Part shown: positions 24,941-36,446 of the stretch, in pieces
How positions within the stretch are numbered: the first letter of the stretch is position 1
How the letters are laid out: each line of letters begins with the position of its first letter
Program-made: the position numbers and the translations under genes
Notes under the pieces: model-generated
Databases searched by the model: none
What the model was told of the DNA's origin: nothing
What the model saw: only the letters and a program-made list of their open reading frames with translations
Assembly (NCBI RefSeq): GCF_023856365.1
Contig: NC_064556.1
Span: 1,688,001-1,752,000, forward strand
Origin: Brienomyrus brachyistius
Lineage: Eukaryota; Chordata; Actinopteri; Osteoglossiformes; Mormyridae
Reading direction: 5' to 3'
Length of the DNA stretch: 64,000 nt

Positions 24941-25441
24941 CGCTCTAAGTATGTGGACACTCCAAAACCAAGGGTATTAATATGAAGCCGAGTGACCCTT
25001 AGTTGCTACAATAGCCCGCACTCTTCTGATAAGGCTTTCCATTAGATGGTGGAACGTTGCTGGTGGAATTTACTGCCAGTGAGGTTGGGTATTGATGTTG
25101 GGTGATCAGGTCCCGTTCTGTGAGCTTGTGTGGCTGACCACTTCACACCTGAAATGCTCACAGATGTTGTGACCTTCGCTTACAGCCACTTCACTTAATG
25201 TTGACCAGGGCAGCTCTAGCAGGACAGAAATGAGCTGACCTGCCTTGTTGGAAAGATGGCGTCCTGCGATGGTGCCAAGTGGAAAGTCAATAACCTCTTT
25301 GACGCAACCACCTGTTCTGCTGCTAACGTCGCTTGCAGGAGTTTGCATGGCTGTGTGCTCACCTGTGTCCGCAATGGCTGTGACTTAATGAGGCAACTCC
25401 TCTAATTAATAGGGGTGTCCACATACCTTTAACCATACAGC
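24941..25441. mobile_element. probable non-autonomous DNA transposon with terminal inverted repeats
   Basis: The left end AGTATGTGGACACTCC is mirrored by the right end, whose reverse complement reads GGTATGTGGACACCCC. The roughly 500-bp interior has no intact open frame. The GTATGTGGACAC terminus belongs to a repeat often seen in fish genomes; the superfamily and target duplication could not be fixed. Confidence 0.6.
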
Positions 25442-25450
25442 GTCCCAGTC

Positions 25451-25655
25451 CCCTGCTAACCACGCCCCATTGACCCCGCCCCTGCAGACTCCACCTCCTG
25501 CTGACCCCCCCTGCTAACCACGCCCCATTGACCCCCGCCCCTGCAGACTCCGCCTCCTGCTAACCACCCCCCCTGCTAACCACGCCCCATTGACCCCGCC
25601 CCTGCAGACTCCGCCTCCTGCTGACCCCCCCCTGCTATCTCCACCCCCTGCTGAC
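25451..25655. repeat. about 60-bp GC-rich minisatellite abutting the LNS6-exon donor
   Basis: CTGCTAACCACGCCCCATTG and CCGCCCCTGCAGACTCCGCC recur with starts at 25453, 25511, 25573 and a partial unit at 25632 (58-62 bp). On the transcript strand each unit is G-run-rich, and some contain GGGTCAGCAGG, the same word as the true donor (CAG/GTCAGCAGG) at 25656. Confidence 0.9.
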
Positions 25656-25978
25656 CTGTGTGACGCTATCCCTCATCGTCGGTGAGCGCTGCTTGCGGGT
25701 GGTAGTAGTGGCCATGGTGGTGGTGGTCTCCATGATGGTGGTGGACATGTCGGCCAGGGGTGTTGCGGAGGTGGTCTCCGTGGTCAGGACAGACGGCACG
25801 TCCCCCACCAGTCTCAGGTTCCCCTCGGACTGCACATTGGGGTCCGCCTCGGCCGCCAGCTTCAGAACCTGCAGGCCGTTATAGTAGAGCCCCGAGATCT
25901 GGCCCTGGAACGGCCGCCCACGGTCTTTGCCCCCGATCTTGATCGATGCCTGGCTGTTGAAGATGGTCAACTGTCTCC
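25656..25978 (-). CDS. nrxn2: nrxn2 exon: C-terminal LNS6 and Thr-rich stalk
   Basis: This 323-nt exon has two bases completing a Gly codon and then 107 codons. Residues 1-60 ([20 protein letters not shown] ... [21 protein letters not shown]) finish the LNS6 fold. The rest ([20 protein letters not shown] then [20 protein letters not shown]) is the Thr-rich stalk that in neurexins carries O-glycans. The acceptor is TTCTTCTCGCAG/GGAGACAG and the donor is ACACAG/GTCAGCAG, ending at phase 0. The stalk sequence is the strongest support for neurexin-2 among the paralogues. The donor is immediately followed by a GC-rich minisatellite (25451-25655). An AUG-initiated frame reading through the acceptor into intron is an artefact. 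Confidence 0.95.
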
Positions 25979-27309
25979 CTGCGAGAAGAAACAGTGAGAA
26001 TATAGGAGACGGGAAACAGCGTGAGAGAGAGCAGGCGTGATGGGAACATCGAACGACAGTCGGCGGTTCACAAAAGGGGCAAATTTTATCTTCAACAGTT
26101 CCTGGTAACACTCTAGGAGTTTGGGCCTCGCAAAAAAAATAAATAAACGGAGCCATTATAATTGCAGCCAGGATCTTGTATTTAGAGGGAATTATTTGCT
26201 TTTAGGGGAAATAGTTTCACTTCATACTTTCTGAAGTTCAAAGATTGCATCTTGCTATCTTTAACGGGCCAAATGAATGAGCGGGACGCTACGGAATAAG
26301 CTCGTGTTTGGCAGTGGAAAGGAGAAAATTCCAGATCTCAACCATTGTGATTTACGGGTAATATGGCTCTGGAAAATGCGGCACCCGGAGCAGTGCTGTC
26401 ATCTCCATCGGCCCGCTGTCATTTGCGAGACCCAGAGCTAATGTGTTGCCAGGATCTATAGTATTTTACTCTCCCCTGCTAACGTCTGTCCTTCTCTCTC
26501 TGGTGAGCTTTCCGGTTAAAGGCTATTACAGTTAAATTGAGCCACTTATGACAATTCACCATGATGGCTCTTTAATGTGTTTCTTAAGGAGCGAGGAGGC
26601 AGCTTGCGCAGTCTGGTATGATGTCGAATGCTCTTCGGAGGGACTAGCTTACGGCCACACCGGGCGCCGCGGCTACATGGCGGGAATTTGCCTGCCGTTA
26701 CCAAACTCACAAGGAAAATATATGAAAGACAAAATGTCGGACATAAGACTAAATCGACACTGACGACTGCTGTAGATCTTGTTGCCTCTTCAGATACGAT
26801 CAGTCACTGCTATAAAGCTGTTAAATTAAGCTTCATTAACATGAAATCACTCTCAGCCGAGGTCTGTGTCGGATGAGAACGAGCAGCCCGTCCTACATCC
26901 TTTCGTCTCAGCCGAGGACTTCGTAAATTGGGCCGATTATTTGGTTAATCAGGAGTTGCATGCCCCCCTTGCCATTCCACGTCTCCTGCTATATTGGGAA
27001 AACGCATAGCTGGGGGAAAAGTGCCCAATTACACTAATCATTACTTTCATTTAGGGCTGAGAGGGATAATTAGACGCCCAGCTGGAATGAGGACTTAAAA
27101 AAATTCGCCAGGATTCGTGATGGGGGGGTGCGAAGGTGGGGCATTGGGAGCCACTTCCTTGTGTGTCACACGTGGCCTTAGCACAAGTGCCGTGAGAGTT
27201 TTGAACCTTTGGGTCCAGAGTGAGACTGACAACTGGAGAGGAAGCAGACGTGCTGGGCAGACATTAGCAGGGAGATAAAGGTCACTGCAGTTTCTGTGTG
27301 TACACGCCC

Positions 27310-27708
27310 ACAAAGAGAGAGAGAGAGAGAGACAGGCAGACAGACAGACAGACACACACACACTCCCACAGAGAGAGAGAGAGGCAGACGGACAGACAGA
27401 TAGACACACAGAGAGAGAGAGAGAGAGAGAGATAGGCAGACCGACAGACACACACACACACCCCCACAGAGAGATAGATAGACAGACAGACCGACAGACA
27501 CACACACACCCCCACAGAGAGAGAGAGACAGACAGACCGACAGACACACACACACACCCCCAGAGAGAGAGAGAGACAGACAGACTGACAGACACACACA
27601 CCCCCACAGAGATAGAGACCGACAGACACACACACACACCCCCACAGAGAGAGAGAGAGGCAGACAGACAGACAGACACACACCCCCACAGAGAGAGAGA
27701 GACAGACA

Positions 27709-27749
<41 letters not shown>

Positions 27750-27750
27750 A
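27310..27750. repeat. composite CA / CCCCCACAGAGAGAG / GACAGACAGAC array
   Basis: Blocks of (CA)n, CCCCACAGAGAGAGAG and GACAGACAGACCGACAGAC alternate about every 45-60 bp for some 440 bp and end in pure (CA)n. On the minus strand this yields three overlapping Cys/Val/Ser/Leu-rich open frames that are artefacts. Confidence 0.95.
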
Positions 27751-28348
27751 CAAACAGCCGTCTCCCTGACTGATATAATATTTTTCTGGACTGGACACCT
27801 CATATATATTTGCGTTTCTCTTTAACCAAAACCTAAAGATTTGGCTCAGCATATTCCTGAAGTGGTGGAGCGATTGGCCGTGGGCTAAGTGATGTTAGCT
27901 CCATCACACATGGCTCTATGGTGGCCCCAGGTTCTCCTCCATATTTAATGGACTCCTGTGTTAGTGTTAGGAGGCCTGGACCATCCCCCCTCCCCGCCCT
28001 TACGCATTCTCACCCCTACGGTTCCCTACAGAAGTTTGTCGATCCAGGGTCTCATCTACCCAGGTACTCCGTTTTTACAGCTTCGGTTTATCCACATTTC
28101 CAGCCGGTTGTTAGCGCTGACGAGGACACCGGTTAGGTGGGAGGAGTTGAATTAGAGGCTAGAAACACCCCATTAAAATGCAGAGCGGTAATGAACTTCA
28201 CCACTATCCCTGCGACAGCCAGATCTCAGGCGCCGCCTCCTTCTGGGTGCTGAAGCCAGTGACTAGCGGGGTAATTCCTCCAATCGCCGTCTCTGAGTCC
28301 GGGGAGACCATGACATTTACTCCTAAGGAGCTGACGTGGAGTTTCAAG

Positions 28349-28523
28349 ACTCACTCAGTCCATTTGTTGTTGTGTGTGAGATGAGACCGCCAGTGACCTA
28401 AAGTCAGGCTTCCTCATCATATGTTACAGTGCGGGGATCCCAAACTCACTCAGTCCGTTTGTTGTTGTGTGTGAGATGAGACCGCCAGTGACCTAAAGTC
28501 AGGCTTCCTCATCATATGTTACA
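28349..28523. repeat. 95-bp tandem duplication
   Basis: ACTCACTCAGTCCATTTGTT...CATATGTTACA recurs 95 bp later with one change (CCATTT to CCGTTT) over about 78 bp, indicating a recent duplication. Confidence 0.95.
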
Positions 28524-29539
28524 TGATCCAACGAAGGATGTTGGCGTAAAATTTCCAAATCTTAGTACGTTATAAGGTACAAAACTTACAGAAATCTTCT
28601 CGAAAATGTATCCTGTGCGCTGTGTGAGTTTTGGCAATTTGCTCTCCGACCGTGGCAGTGGGGGGCCGGCAGAGTGTGGGTGCTGTCAGCCTGAAAGGCC
28701 ACAGTGCAGCCGGCAGTCGCCCTGGGGGGGAAGTGGCCTGATTGCTGGTTTGAGGTGGTAAATCTGTCAGTGGCCCCCGCCAAGCGCCTGTGGCCTGATG
28801 GGAGGTTTCCTCAGTGCAGAGTAACCCCCCCGCTGCCATTGGCCGGTCTGAAGCTTCACGGTTACGGTGACTTTGTGGGTGGCAGCTCTAGCCGCAGGGA
28901 GCTGTGAAGCAGGGACAGGGTTCAGAAATAAGCAGAGAAGAAGGATCCTTTGATTTTTTTGTGCAAAATTGGGTTCCTCAGTGTTGCCTGCAGTCTCTGT
29001 CGCGTGATCGATTTTTTTTGGAGCTGTCCGGCGGCCATCGATCTGGCACTCAAGCCGGTGCTGTGTTACAGCGGCCAGGAAACACGGCCTCGCAAAGGCC
29101 GTGGTGAGCGCTTTGAAATGCGACCGTGCAAGTGCTGTGACCCTGAACCGGTGCCAGGAGCTGCGCCTCATTAGCATTTCCCAGGATCTCTGTTTTCTTG
29201 TGGCATTAGCAGAATAATAAAAGAATCCATGTGAAGATCAGCACTGAAAGGCAGAGCATCCTTGGGAAGGGAGAGGAGCCCCCCAGGAAGAAGCAGCCAG
29301 CTTTGATCCTGAAAGGGCCGGAGATTGCATTTAGAAGCATGTCGGGGCTGGCGGGGAGCACGCCGACTGGCAAGTGGAGAGGGGCTGTGGCCACGCAGGC
29401 CAGGTCTGGCGTGGGGGGACTGTAACCGGGGGGAGGGACGGGCGCTCGGGCTGGGGGTGGGTGGGTTGGAAGCAGGAAAAGAAAAATGCCGGGTCAGGGA
29501 TAGACAACGACAAGAGGATTATGCTGAGAAAAGGAAGGA

Positions 29540-30372
29540 AGACAGGGAGCAAGAGAGATGAGAGGGAGTGAGAGAGAGAGAGAAGGAATGGGAGACCACA
29601 GCGATAAAGCAATGAGTGGAGAGAGGGAGCGAGCGAATGGGAAAAGGACAGAGAGAGACAGAAGGAATGGGAGACCACAGGGATAAAGGAATGAGTAGAG
29701 AGAGGGAGCGAGCGAATGGGAAAAGGACAGAGAGAGAGAGAGAGAGAGAGAGAAGGAATGGGAGACCACAGGGATAAAGGAATGAGTAGAGAGAGGGAGC
29801 GAGCGAATGGGAAAAGGACAGAGAGAGAGAGAGAGAAGGAATGGGAGATCACAGGGATAAAGCACTGAGTGGAGAGAGGGAGCGAGCGAATGGAAAAAGG
29901 ACAGAGAGAAAGAGAAGGAATGGGAGACCACAGGGATAAAGAAATGAGCGGAGAGAGGGAGCGAGTGAATGGGAAAAGGACAGAGAGAGAGAGAAGGAAT
30001 GGGAGACCACAGCGATAAAGCAATGAGCGGAGAGAGGGAGCGAGTGAATGGGAAAAGGACAGAGAGAGAGAGAAAGAAGGAATGGGAGACCAGAGGGATA
30101 AAGCAATGAGTAGAGAGAGGGAGCGAGTGAATGGGAAAAGGACAGAGAGAGAGAAAGAGAAGGAATGGGAGACCAGAGGGATAAAGCAATGAGTGGAGAG
30201 AGGGAGCGAGCGAATGGGAAAAGGACAGAGAGAGAGAGAAGGAATGGGAGACCAGAGGGATAAAGGAATGAGCGGAGAGAGGGAATGAATGAATGAGAAA
30301 GGGACAGAGAAAGAGAAGGAAGGGGATAAAATGCTGAGAGGAGAGATGGCGCAAGAGAGAGAGAGAGTGAGA
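29540..30372. repeat. polypurine minisatellite, about 80-90 bp period, about 10 copies
   Basis: Units of GAAGGAATGGGAGACCACAG, GGATAAAGCAATGAG and GGGAGCGAGCGAATGGGAAA joined by variable GA runs begin near 29581, 29661, 29751, 29836, 29912, 29994, 30075, 30158 and 30236. About 830 bp is almost all purine on the plus strand. The minus strand stays open for about 348 codons of SLSLCPFPIRSLPLSTH-type repeats, which I judge non-coding. Confidence 0.95.
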
Positions 30373-30879
30373 GACATGTATGCAGCAGAGGCAGGATATA
30401 ATCCAATTTAATTATTTTAATCAGTACTAAAACTAATATATTCTCAATTTTTAATTAGACAGCCATTCTCTTACAGTTAAATGCATATCTTAGAAGGCTG
30501 TTCTGCTTCATTTTGGTAACTATTATATAAAATCTGTTTTCCTCACAGAAACTGATGTTTTTTAGGGTTCATGCGCATTCTTATAAAAATCCAAGCCCTG
30601 TCAGCACAAAATTACATCCTTCTATGCTGAAAAAGTCTGAAGAAATGTATTGAGAAGAAATATTAGCAATAAAAATGCTTCCCAATGTCCTGTTTACTAC
30701 AATAACAAAATATACTACTTTGTGTATAAATCAATTATAATATATAATTCTACACAATTCTTTCCTACTAATTATACACTCACTATACGCACCAGTTACC
30801 TTACCAGCTAAGTATTATACATTAATTTTATTTAACCATTCAAAGTTTTGAAATATTTATATAATGAACCCGGCTTTTC

Positions 30880-31225
30880 CTTTTCCAGTGGCATCCACCC
30901 ATTTTTATTTGGGGGGGTTGCGGGGGTCCAAAGCCTATCCTGGAAGCTGCAGGCACAAAGCAGGGAACAGCCCAGGAAGGGGTGTCAACCCACTGCAAGG
31001 CAGACACCATTCGGCAACAGCAATTAGCCTCAGGATGTTTTTGGACTGTGGTGATGTGGGGCGGCAGGAGGGGGGGTGGTAACCAGGGGAACCCCATGAC
31101 GACATGGGGAGAACATGCAAACTCCACACACATGGAGCCCTGCTGGAGAATCCTAGTTCCAACAGTGCTGACCACTTCGCCGCCATCTCACTGCGCCGCC
31201 ATCTCACTGCGCCGCCATCTCACCC
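30880..31225 (+). mobile_element. fish interspersed repeat, diverged copy
   Basis: GGGTCCAAAGCCTATCCTGG, CCAGGAAGGGGTGTCAACCC, ATTAGCCTCAGGATGTTTTT, GGACTGTGGTG and GAACATGCAAACTCCACACA appear in family order. The 3' end carries three copies of CGCCGCCATCTCACTG, a local triplication. Confidence 0.75.
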
Positions 31226-31599
31226 CTCCCAAATGCAGCGCTTTATATAAAATGTAAGCTTGTTGTGCTGCCCTAAATAAGCTTAAAAAACAGGCAAAAC
31301 ATTGTATTCACCAAAGTGAAGTCGTAATCAGTCACAAAAGGTCAAAGTGTTGTATTTGTCGTCAGTTTTACCCCCACTTTCCAAAAACACTGACAGAGTG
31401 TTGGCTGTTATCACGGTTGGGTAAATAAGAGTCTGTGCAATAGTTGGCCTTCAGCGTTACTCTGTGTTCCCATTTACAAATGGCTTCGCCAGTTGGACAA
31501 CATTTCCATCCTTTTTTCCACAGACCAAAATTACATACTTGTGCTGACTAGGTGGAGGCAAACACGACAAATATCACATATCTCTTCTGTGCCTCAGTG

Positions 31600-32720
31600 A
31601 GTCCTGAGTGCTCCATCGATGTTCCAACTCAAGCTTAGGCAGAAGTGTATAGTCCTACTCCAGTTTCACTGTTTGACTATGGATGTTCCAATCCAATCAA
31701 GGGAAAAGTGCACACTCCTTCTGTTTCACAGTAGGGCTTAGGGTGTTCCAATCTCACAGAGCAAAGGTGCACACTCCTCCAGTGTCACAGTAACGTTGAG
31801 GGTGTTCCAATCTCACTGAAGACAGGTGCACACTCCTGCTGTTTCACAGTAGGGCTTAGGGTGTTCCAATCTCACCGAGGAAAGGTGCACACTCCTCCAG
31901 TGTCACAGTAAGGTTGAGGGTGTTCCAATCTCACTGAAGACAGGTGCACACTCCTGCTGTTTCACAGTAGGGCTTAGGGTGTTCCAATCTCACCGAGGAA
32001 AGGTGCACACTCCTCCAGTGTCACAGTAAGGTTGAGGGTGTTCCAATCTCACTGAAGACAGGTGCACACTCCTGCTGTTTCACAGTAGGGCTTAGGGTGT
32101 TCCAATCTCACAGAGCAAAGGTGCACACTCCTCCAGTGTCACAGTAACGTTGAGGGTGTTCCAATGTCACTGAAGACAGGTGCACACTCCTGCTGTTTCA
32201 CAGTAGGGCTTAGGGTGTTCCAATCTCACCGAGGAAAGGTGCACACTCCTCCAGTGTCACAGTAAGGTTGAGGGTGTTCCAATCTCACTGAAGACAGGTG
32301 CACACTCCTGCTGCTGTTTCACAGTAGGGCTTAGGGTGTTCCAATCTCACCGAGGAAAGGTGCACACTCCTCCAGTGTCACAGTAAGGTTGAGGGTGTTC
32401 CAATCTCACCGAGGAAAGGTGCACACTTCTCCAGTGTCACAGTAAGGTTGAGGGTGTTCCAATTTCACTGAAGACAGGTGCACACTCCTGCTGCTGTTTC
32501 ACAGTAGGGCTTAGGGTGTTCCAATCTCACCGAGGAAAGGTGCACACTCCTCCAGTGTCACAGTAAGGTTGAGGGTGTTCCAATCTCACCGAGGAAAGGT
32601 GCACACTCCTCCAGTGTCACAGTAAGGTTGAGGGTGTTCCAATCTCACTGAAGACAGGTGCACACTCCTGCTGTTTCACAGTAGGGCTTAGGGTGTTCCA
32701 GTTCAACTAAGGCTAAGATG
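31600..32720. repeat. higher-order tandem array: about 118-bp dimers of two 59-bp monomers
   Basis: Monomer A (CTCCAGTGTCACAGTAAGGT, then TGAGGGTGTTCCAATCTCAC) alternates with monomer B (CTGCTGTTTCACAGTAGGGC, then TTAGGGTGTTCCAATCTCAC). Both share GGTGCACACTCCT and GTGTTCCAATCTCAC. AB dimers repeat through most of 1.1 kb; near 32390 and 32570 two A monomers follow one another, breaking the alternation. Confidence 0.95.
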
Positions 32721-33084
32721 TATACTCCTGCTGTTTAGTGGTATGGTTTCTATCTCGCAGGCACCTAAATACATAATGAATGTGGTAAATTAATAATATT
32801 GCCTCAGTACTATAAGACTAGTATCAAAAGGCAGACATGGGGAAAAAAAACAAACCATCCATTTTTCTGGATATTTGGAATTAGTGAAGCGTCACATGGC
32901 AAAATGTAAAGAATTCTCCTTGTGTTTGAGTCGGCTGGGGAGGGTCTGGGTGCTGGGGGGTCGGGAGAGTAAAAGATGGGAAAGATGAAGCAGGTGTGGA
33001 GAGGAGGGGACTTGAGGCTGTGAACAGTAGGGTCAAGGATTGAGAAGAAGACAGCATCCACCTTCCTTGACTACTGAATCCAGT

Positions 33085-33185
33085 AGAGGGTCCCAGTCAG
33101 TCCCGAGCCTGTCCCAGGAAGAGCCGCGGACATGTCCATCGCAGGGCGCACACTCCAATACTACAGGCAAGTTAGCGATGGAGCT
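33085..33185 (+). mobile_element. fragment of fish interspersed repeat
   Basis: CAGTCCCGAGCCTGTCCCAG, GTCCATCGCAGGGCGCACAC and CAGGCAAGTTAGCGATGGAG match the middle of the longer copies. Both ends are missing. Confidence 0.5.
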
Positions 33186-33734
33186 TAAGAGGAAAGCGGT
33201 GTCCCGGGGAGGGGGGGAACCACGTCATGGAGGGGCTGGGCAAAGTCCCCACACAGAGTCAAAGGTAGGATTTGAAGCCTCGCTGCTGGAAATGCCCACC
33301 GAGGCAGTCTAGGAAGGGGGTGGGCGGCGGTGCCTGATGAACGGAACTGCGAGTGGCAGCCAGGGACGAGGCCGAAAGGGATGGGGCTGTGTTCAGACGT
33401 CTCCAAGGGCAGGCGCCCTGCTCTGCATTCATGGAAGCTGCAGAATATCTCACATATATTGCTGCTCTGGGTCAATAGGGACCCATGAGCACCAAGCCTT
33501 GGTGAGTTAATTAAACGGCAGAAAATCCCCCTGCCGAGCTCCTACGTTTAGTTGACTTTGTTTTCTCCCCCACGGCTATGGAACTATTTTGCCAGATTCG
33601 AGAGGCGTCTGTCTCAGTCCAATAAACCAGCCCAGGAACGGCACAATCGCTCATGTTGCTTTTAGGTTAACATTCAGGAGAAGGTAACATTAAAATGCAA
33701 ACACAATCAGCAAACAAGATCATTCACGCATATG

Positions 33735-33828
33735 CACGCGCGAGCACACGCATACACACACGCACACACACACACACGCACACACACACACGCACACACA
33801 CACACACGCACACACACAAACACACATT
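33735..33828. repeat. (CA)n with CG interruptions
   Basis: CACACACACGCACACACACA type microsatellite of about 90 bp. Confidence 0.95.
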
Positions 33829-34652
33829 CAGAATCAGGAGATGAAACAGTAAATGTTAAAGGGACCTTGGTCTCTTAATTGTTTCCCAATTTTCATTGTT
33901 AAATTAAATCATTAGTCACCAACCGTGTCAAAGGAGCAGAAACCATATTTAGGTGCAATTTAGATTTGCTGTTGGCATTTAAATCAGCACAGCTCATTTT
34001 TCAGGCAAAAAAAACTCTTTTTAACCCTCTGAGTTTTTACATTTGTCTGGTGGGACATACTGGACCGGCTTCCTCAAGGTTATAATTTGTTTAGCGCTGA
34101 CTGTTTATCAGTGTGTTTATTCAGCCTAATTATCTTTATGTTTTCAAAAACAAGGAGATTATTAGCAGTTACAGCAGGTTGGGTTAGTGGGGATGTTTTT
34201 GTGCGGACAGTGGGTGGAAGTTGAGGCTCTTCGAGGGTAGTGATGCTAAAGTGCTATTCTGAAGGTGTTTTACACGCCGGAGGGCCGGGTGCGGTGGGGG
34301 GTGGGGGGAGGGCGAGGCCCCGGCGCCGTCTGGCTGGGAGGTGCCTCACCGGCTCGGCTCGGCTCGAGGACGACCAACTGCAGGGCATGTCACGGAAAGC
34401 TGCTTGCTGCTCCCTCATGTTTTTAGCTCATCGCACCGACGTGCAGCTAAAGACTGCAGGCTGAAAAACGTCTTATCGATTATTGGTGTGATTATAGGAT
34501 TGCTACCACGATTGGAGGGTAGAGTGTCAGAACGAGAAGCCAAGGTCTGCCTCAGTAGCAGGGGTATCTCAGGCTATTGAAAAGATCCGGGGTTAAGTCA
34601 AGATTACCTGATTACCTGAGGCTTTTTTTGTGTTAAGGGTTAAAATACTCGG

Positions 34653-34747
34653 GGCTGTCGCCCCGCGGTGTTTGAAGCTGTCGCCCCGCGGTGTTTGAAG
34701 CTGTCGCCCCGCGGTGTTTGAAGCTGTCGCCCCGCGGTGTTTGAAGC
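34653..34747. repeat. 23-bp tandem repeat, four perfect copies
   Basis: The unit GCTGTCGCCCCGCGGTGTTT plus GAA is repeated four times without a mismatch. Each unit has a CCGCGG site and three to four CpG. Confidence 0.95.
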
Positions 34748-36324
34748 TGACCATGCTCATGCCCTATAGCCTAATACTGCAGACCAGCTGGCACCGGCAT
34801 GTCGCTCCCTTACAAGTGGCTCTGCTCCGCGTTCATGCTAAATGACAGCATCAGGCCCTTCCTCTGCGGCGCCTCCCGCAGGCCAGGAGCAGCGCCTGCT
34901 GCATTAGGAGGCGCTCTAAGACCGAAAGGGGTGTGTGACAAACTCAACATAACATGTTTGTCCATCGCTTTCGGAGGTTTTCCCCCATTGACGGAATTCC
35001 TATTATCATTGCGGCCACAGTAAGCTAATGTAACAGGGTCTGAGTTTAAGGCTCTTTAAGCACAACAGCCTATTTTTTCCTGTTAGAGATTTTATACAGG
35101 TGTGTATACAAGCCCTACATGGAGATTTGGGAGGGCCGGCCTCTGTGAATTCACTAGTGACAGCTGTGCTCATCGTCACGACTAAGAACTTCCACCAAAG
35201 AACCTCAACTTCTCCTCCTCCCAGCCTCAAAGCACCTTGGCAGCTCTTCGATTGGGGTTTCGATTTTTAAAAGCCCTCAGTGGTTTGGATGTGGGTTTGT
35301 TTTGCTGTTAGGTGGTTAAATTCTGCCGGCTTATTTAGTTCTGCCTTTATCTACTGATTTAACTTTAACCCTTTGAGTAAAAAAAATTCCACTTCCTTTC
35401 CGTGTCTCCCTTGTGCTCGTAGGTCGTACTTTCTTGGCAGAAGTTACTCGCGTTGCGTGTTCCTGCATATAATTTGACTATCACTTTGACAACAAAATAT
35501 GTTATTCAAATTATGGTACAGGGAGCAGCTGTCGCACTTCAGCTTGCAGACCGTGTGAGTGATCAGGCAAAGATGTCGTTTCACAGTCTAACTTTACACA
35601 GCCTAGTCTAGTCTTGACCTTCTTTCCTTCCCACCCATGGTCCCTTTCTATATGACCAATACTGCTTTTTTCCCCATAATCCCTGCATGGAATGACACGC
35701 ATACTTTGGCCAAGGACGTCATTGTGGAAAGTGGTGCACTGTAAAATTCTTTAACGTGGCTCGTAAGAGGTGGTTTTTGTGCTGGAGAAACTGGGAATTT
35801 TTATGTTTAAATTATACTCTACTCATCTTTTATGGGGTAGATGTTCCGCAAAAAAGAAAAACACATTTTTTTTGTCGTTTGAATTTGTTGCGGAGGAAAT
35901 TAACGACATGTATGCATTGCCTTGGCTAGTTTTCCAAAGTAGTGTCGCCGATAAATTTGAATTTGAAATTTATTTAAATTTTATAAACAAGAATCTAGCA
36001 AAATAAACACCAAAATGGAAGCAGGAAAGGAGGATTAAGACTGGAAACAGAGCAAGTTTAACCACCTTCAGCAGGCCAAACACAGACAAATACAAGCGGC
36101 AGGTATGTTTAATACTCAAAGGGTTAAAGATGGACGACGTTTCAGTCGTTTAAATTGGGTCAAATCCCACCACCGGAAAATCCTGCAGATCGGCGGTGGT
36201 GAAAATCCTCAATCACACAAGATCAGTCCCTTTAACTTTTAAAGACTTTTCATAGGTTAATTATTTATATATATTTTTTTGTTTTACAGTAGTCATTTTA
36301 TTGTGTTTAAAAGTATATTTAGAG

Positions 36325-36446
36325 TAGGGTTTGCCAACACGGTCCTAGGGGACCTCAAGACGGTCCACATTTTTGCTCCCTCCCGGCTCTCCCTCCAAAA
36401 ACGTGGACCGTCTGGAGGTCCCCGAGGACCGGGGTGGGAAACGCTG
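36325..36446. mobile_element. hAT-type MITE, 122 bp, with 8-bp target duplication
   Basis: Imperfect inverted ends TAGGGTTTGCCAACACGGTC and (reverse complement of the right end) CAGCGTTTCCCACCCCGGTC enclose inverted arms around GTGGACCGTC. The perfect 8-bp duplication ATTTAGAG flanks it at 36317-36324 and 36447-36454. It lies about 0.8 kb downstream of the SS4 exon in the transcript. A truncated relative is at 50466-50506. Confidence 0.88.

Larger units (their letters stand above)
16727..25655 (-). other. nrxn2: nrxn2 intron between the LNS6-end exon and the 79-nt exon
   Basis: An 8.9-kb intron with GT at 25655-25654 and AG at 16728-16727. It holds a G-rich array (17500-17640), a SINE (17945-18160), a CpG-rich 30-bp minisatellite (20048-20295), an interspersed repeat with an internal 31-bp array (20556-21300), a near-complete fish repeat (22266-22559), an ATC-repeat block (23676-23957), a TIR element (24941-25441) and a minisatellite touching the donor (25451-25655). 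No further coding exon was recognised. Confidence 0.85.

Noticed and set aside
25979..26156. Coding extension upstream of the LNS6-end exon
   Set aside because: The frame is open but runs through the TTCTTCTCGCAG acceptor into intron, and the peptide stops resembling neurexin there.
27095..27852. Cys/Val/Ser/Leu-rich open frames
   Set aside because: Translation of CA/GA microsatellite in three overlapping frames.
29331..30406. Minus-strand open frames up to 348 codons (SLSLCPFPIRSLPLSTH repeats)
   Set aside because: Polypyrimidine repeat translation; several frames stay open at once and nothing resembles a protein family.
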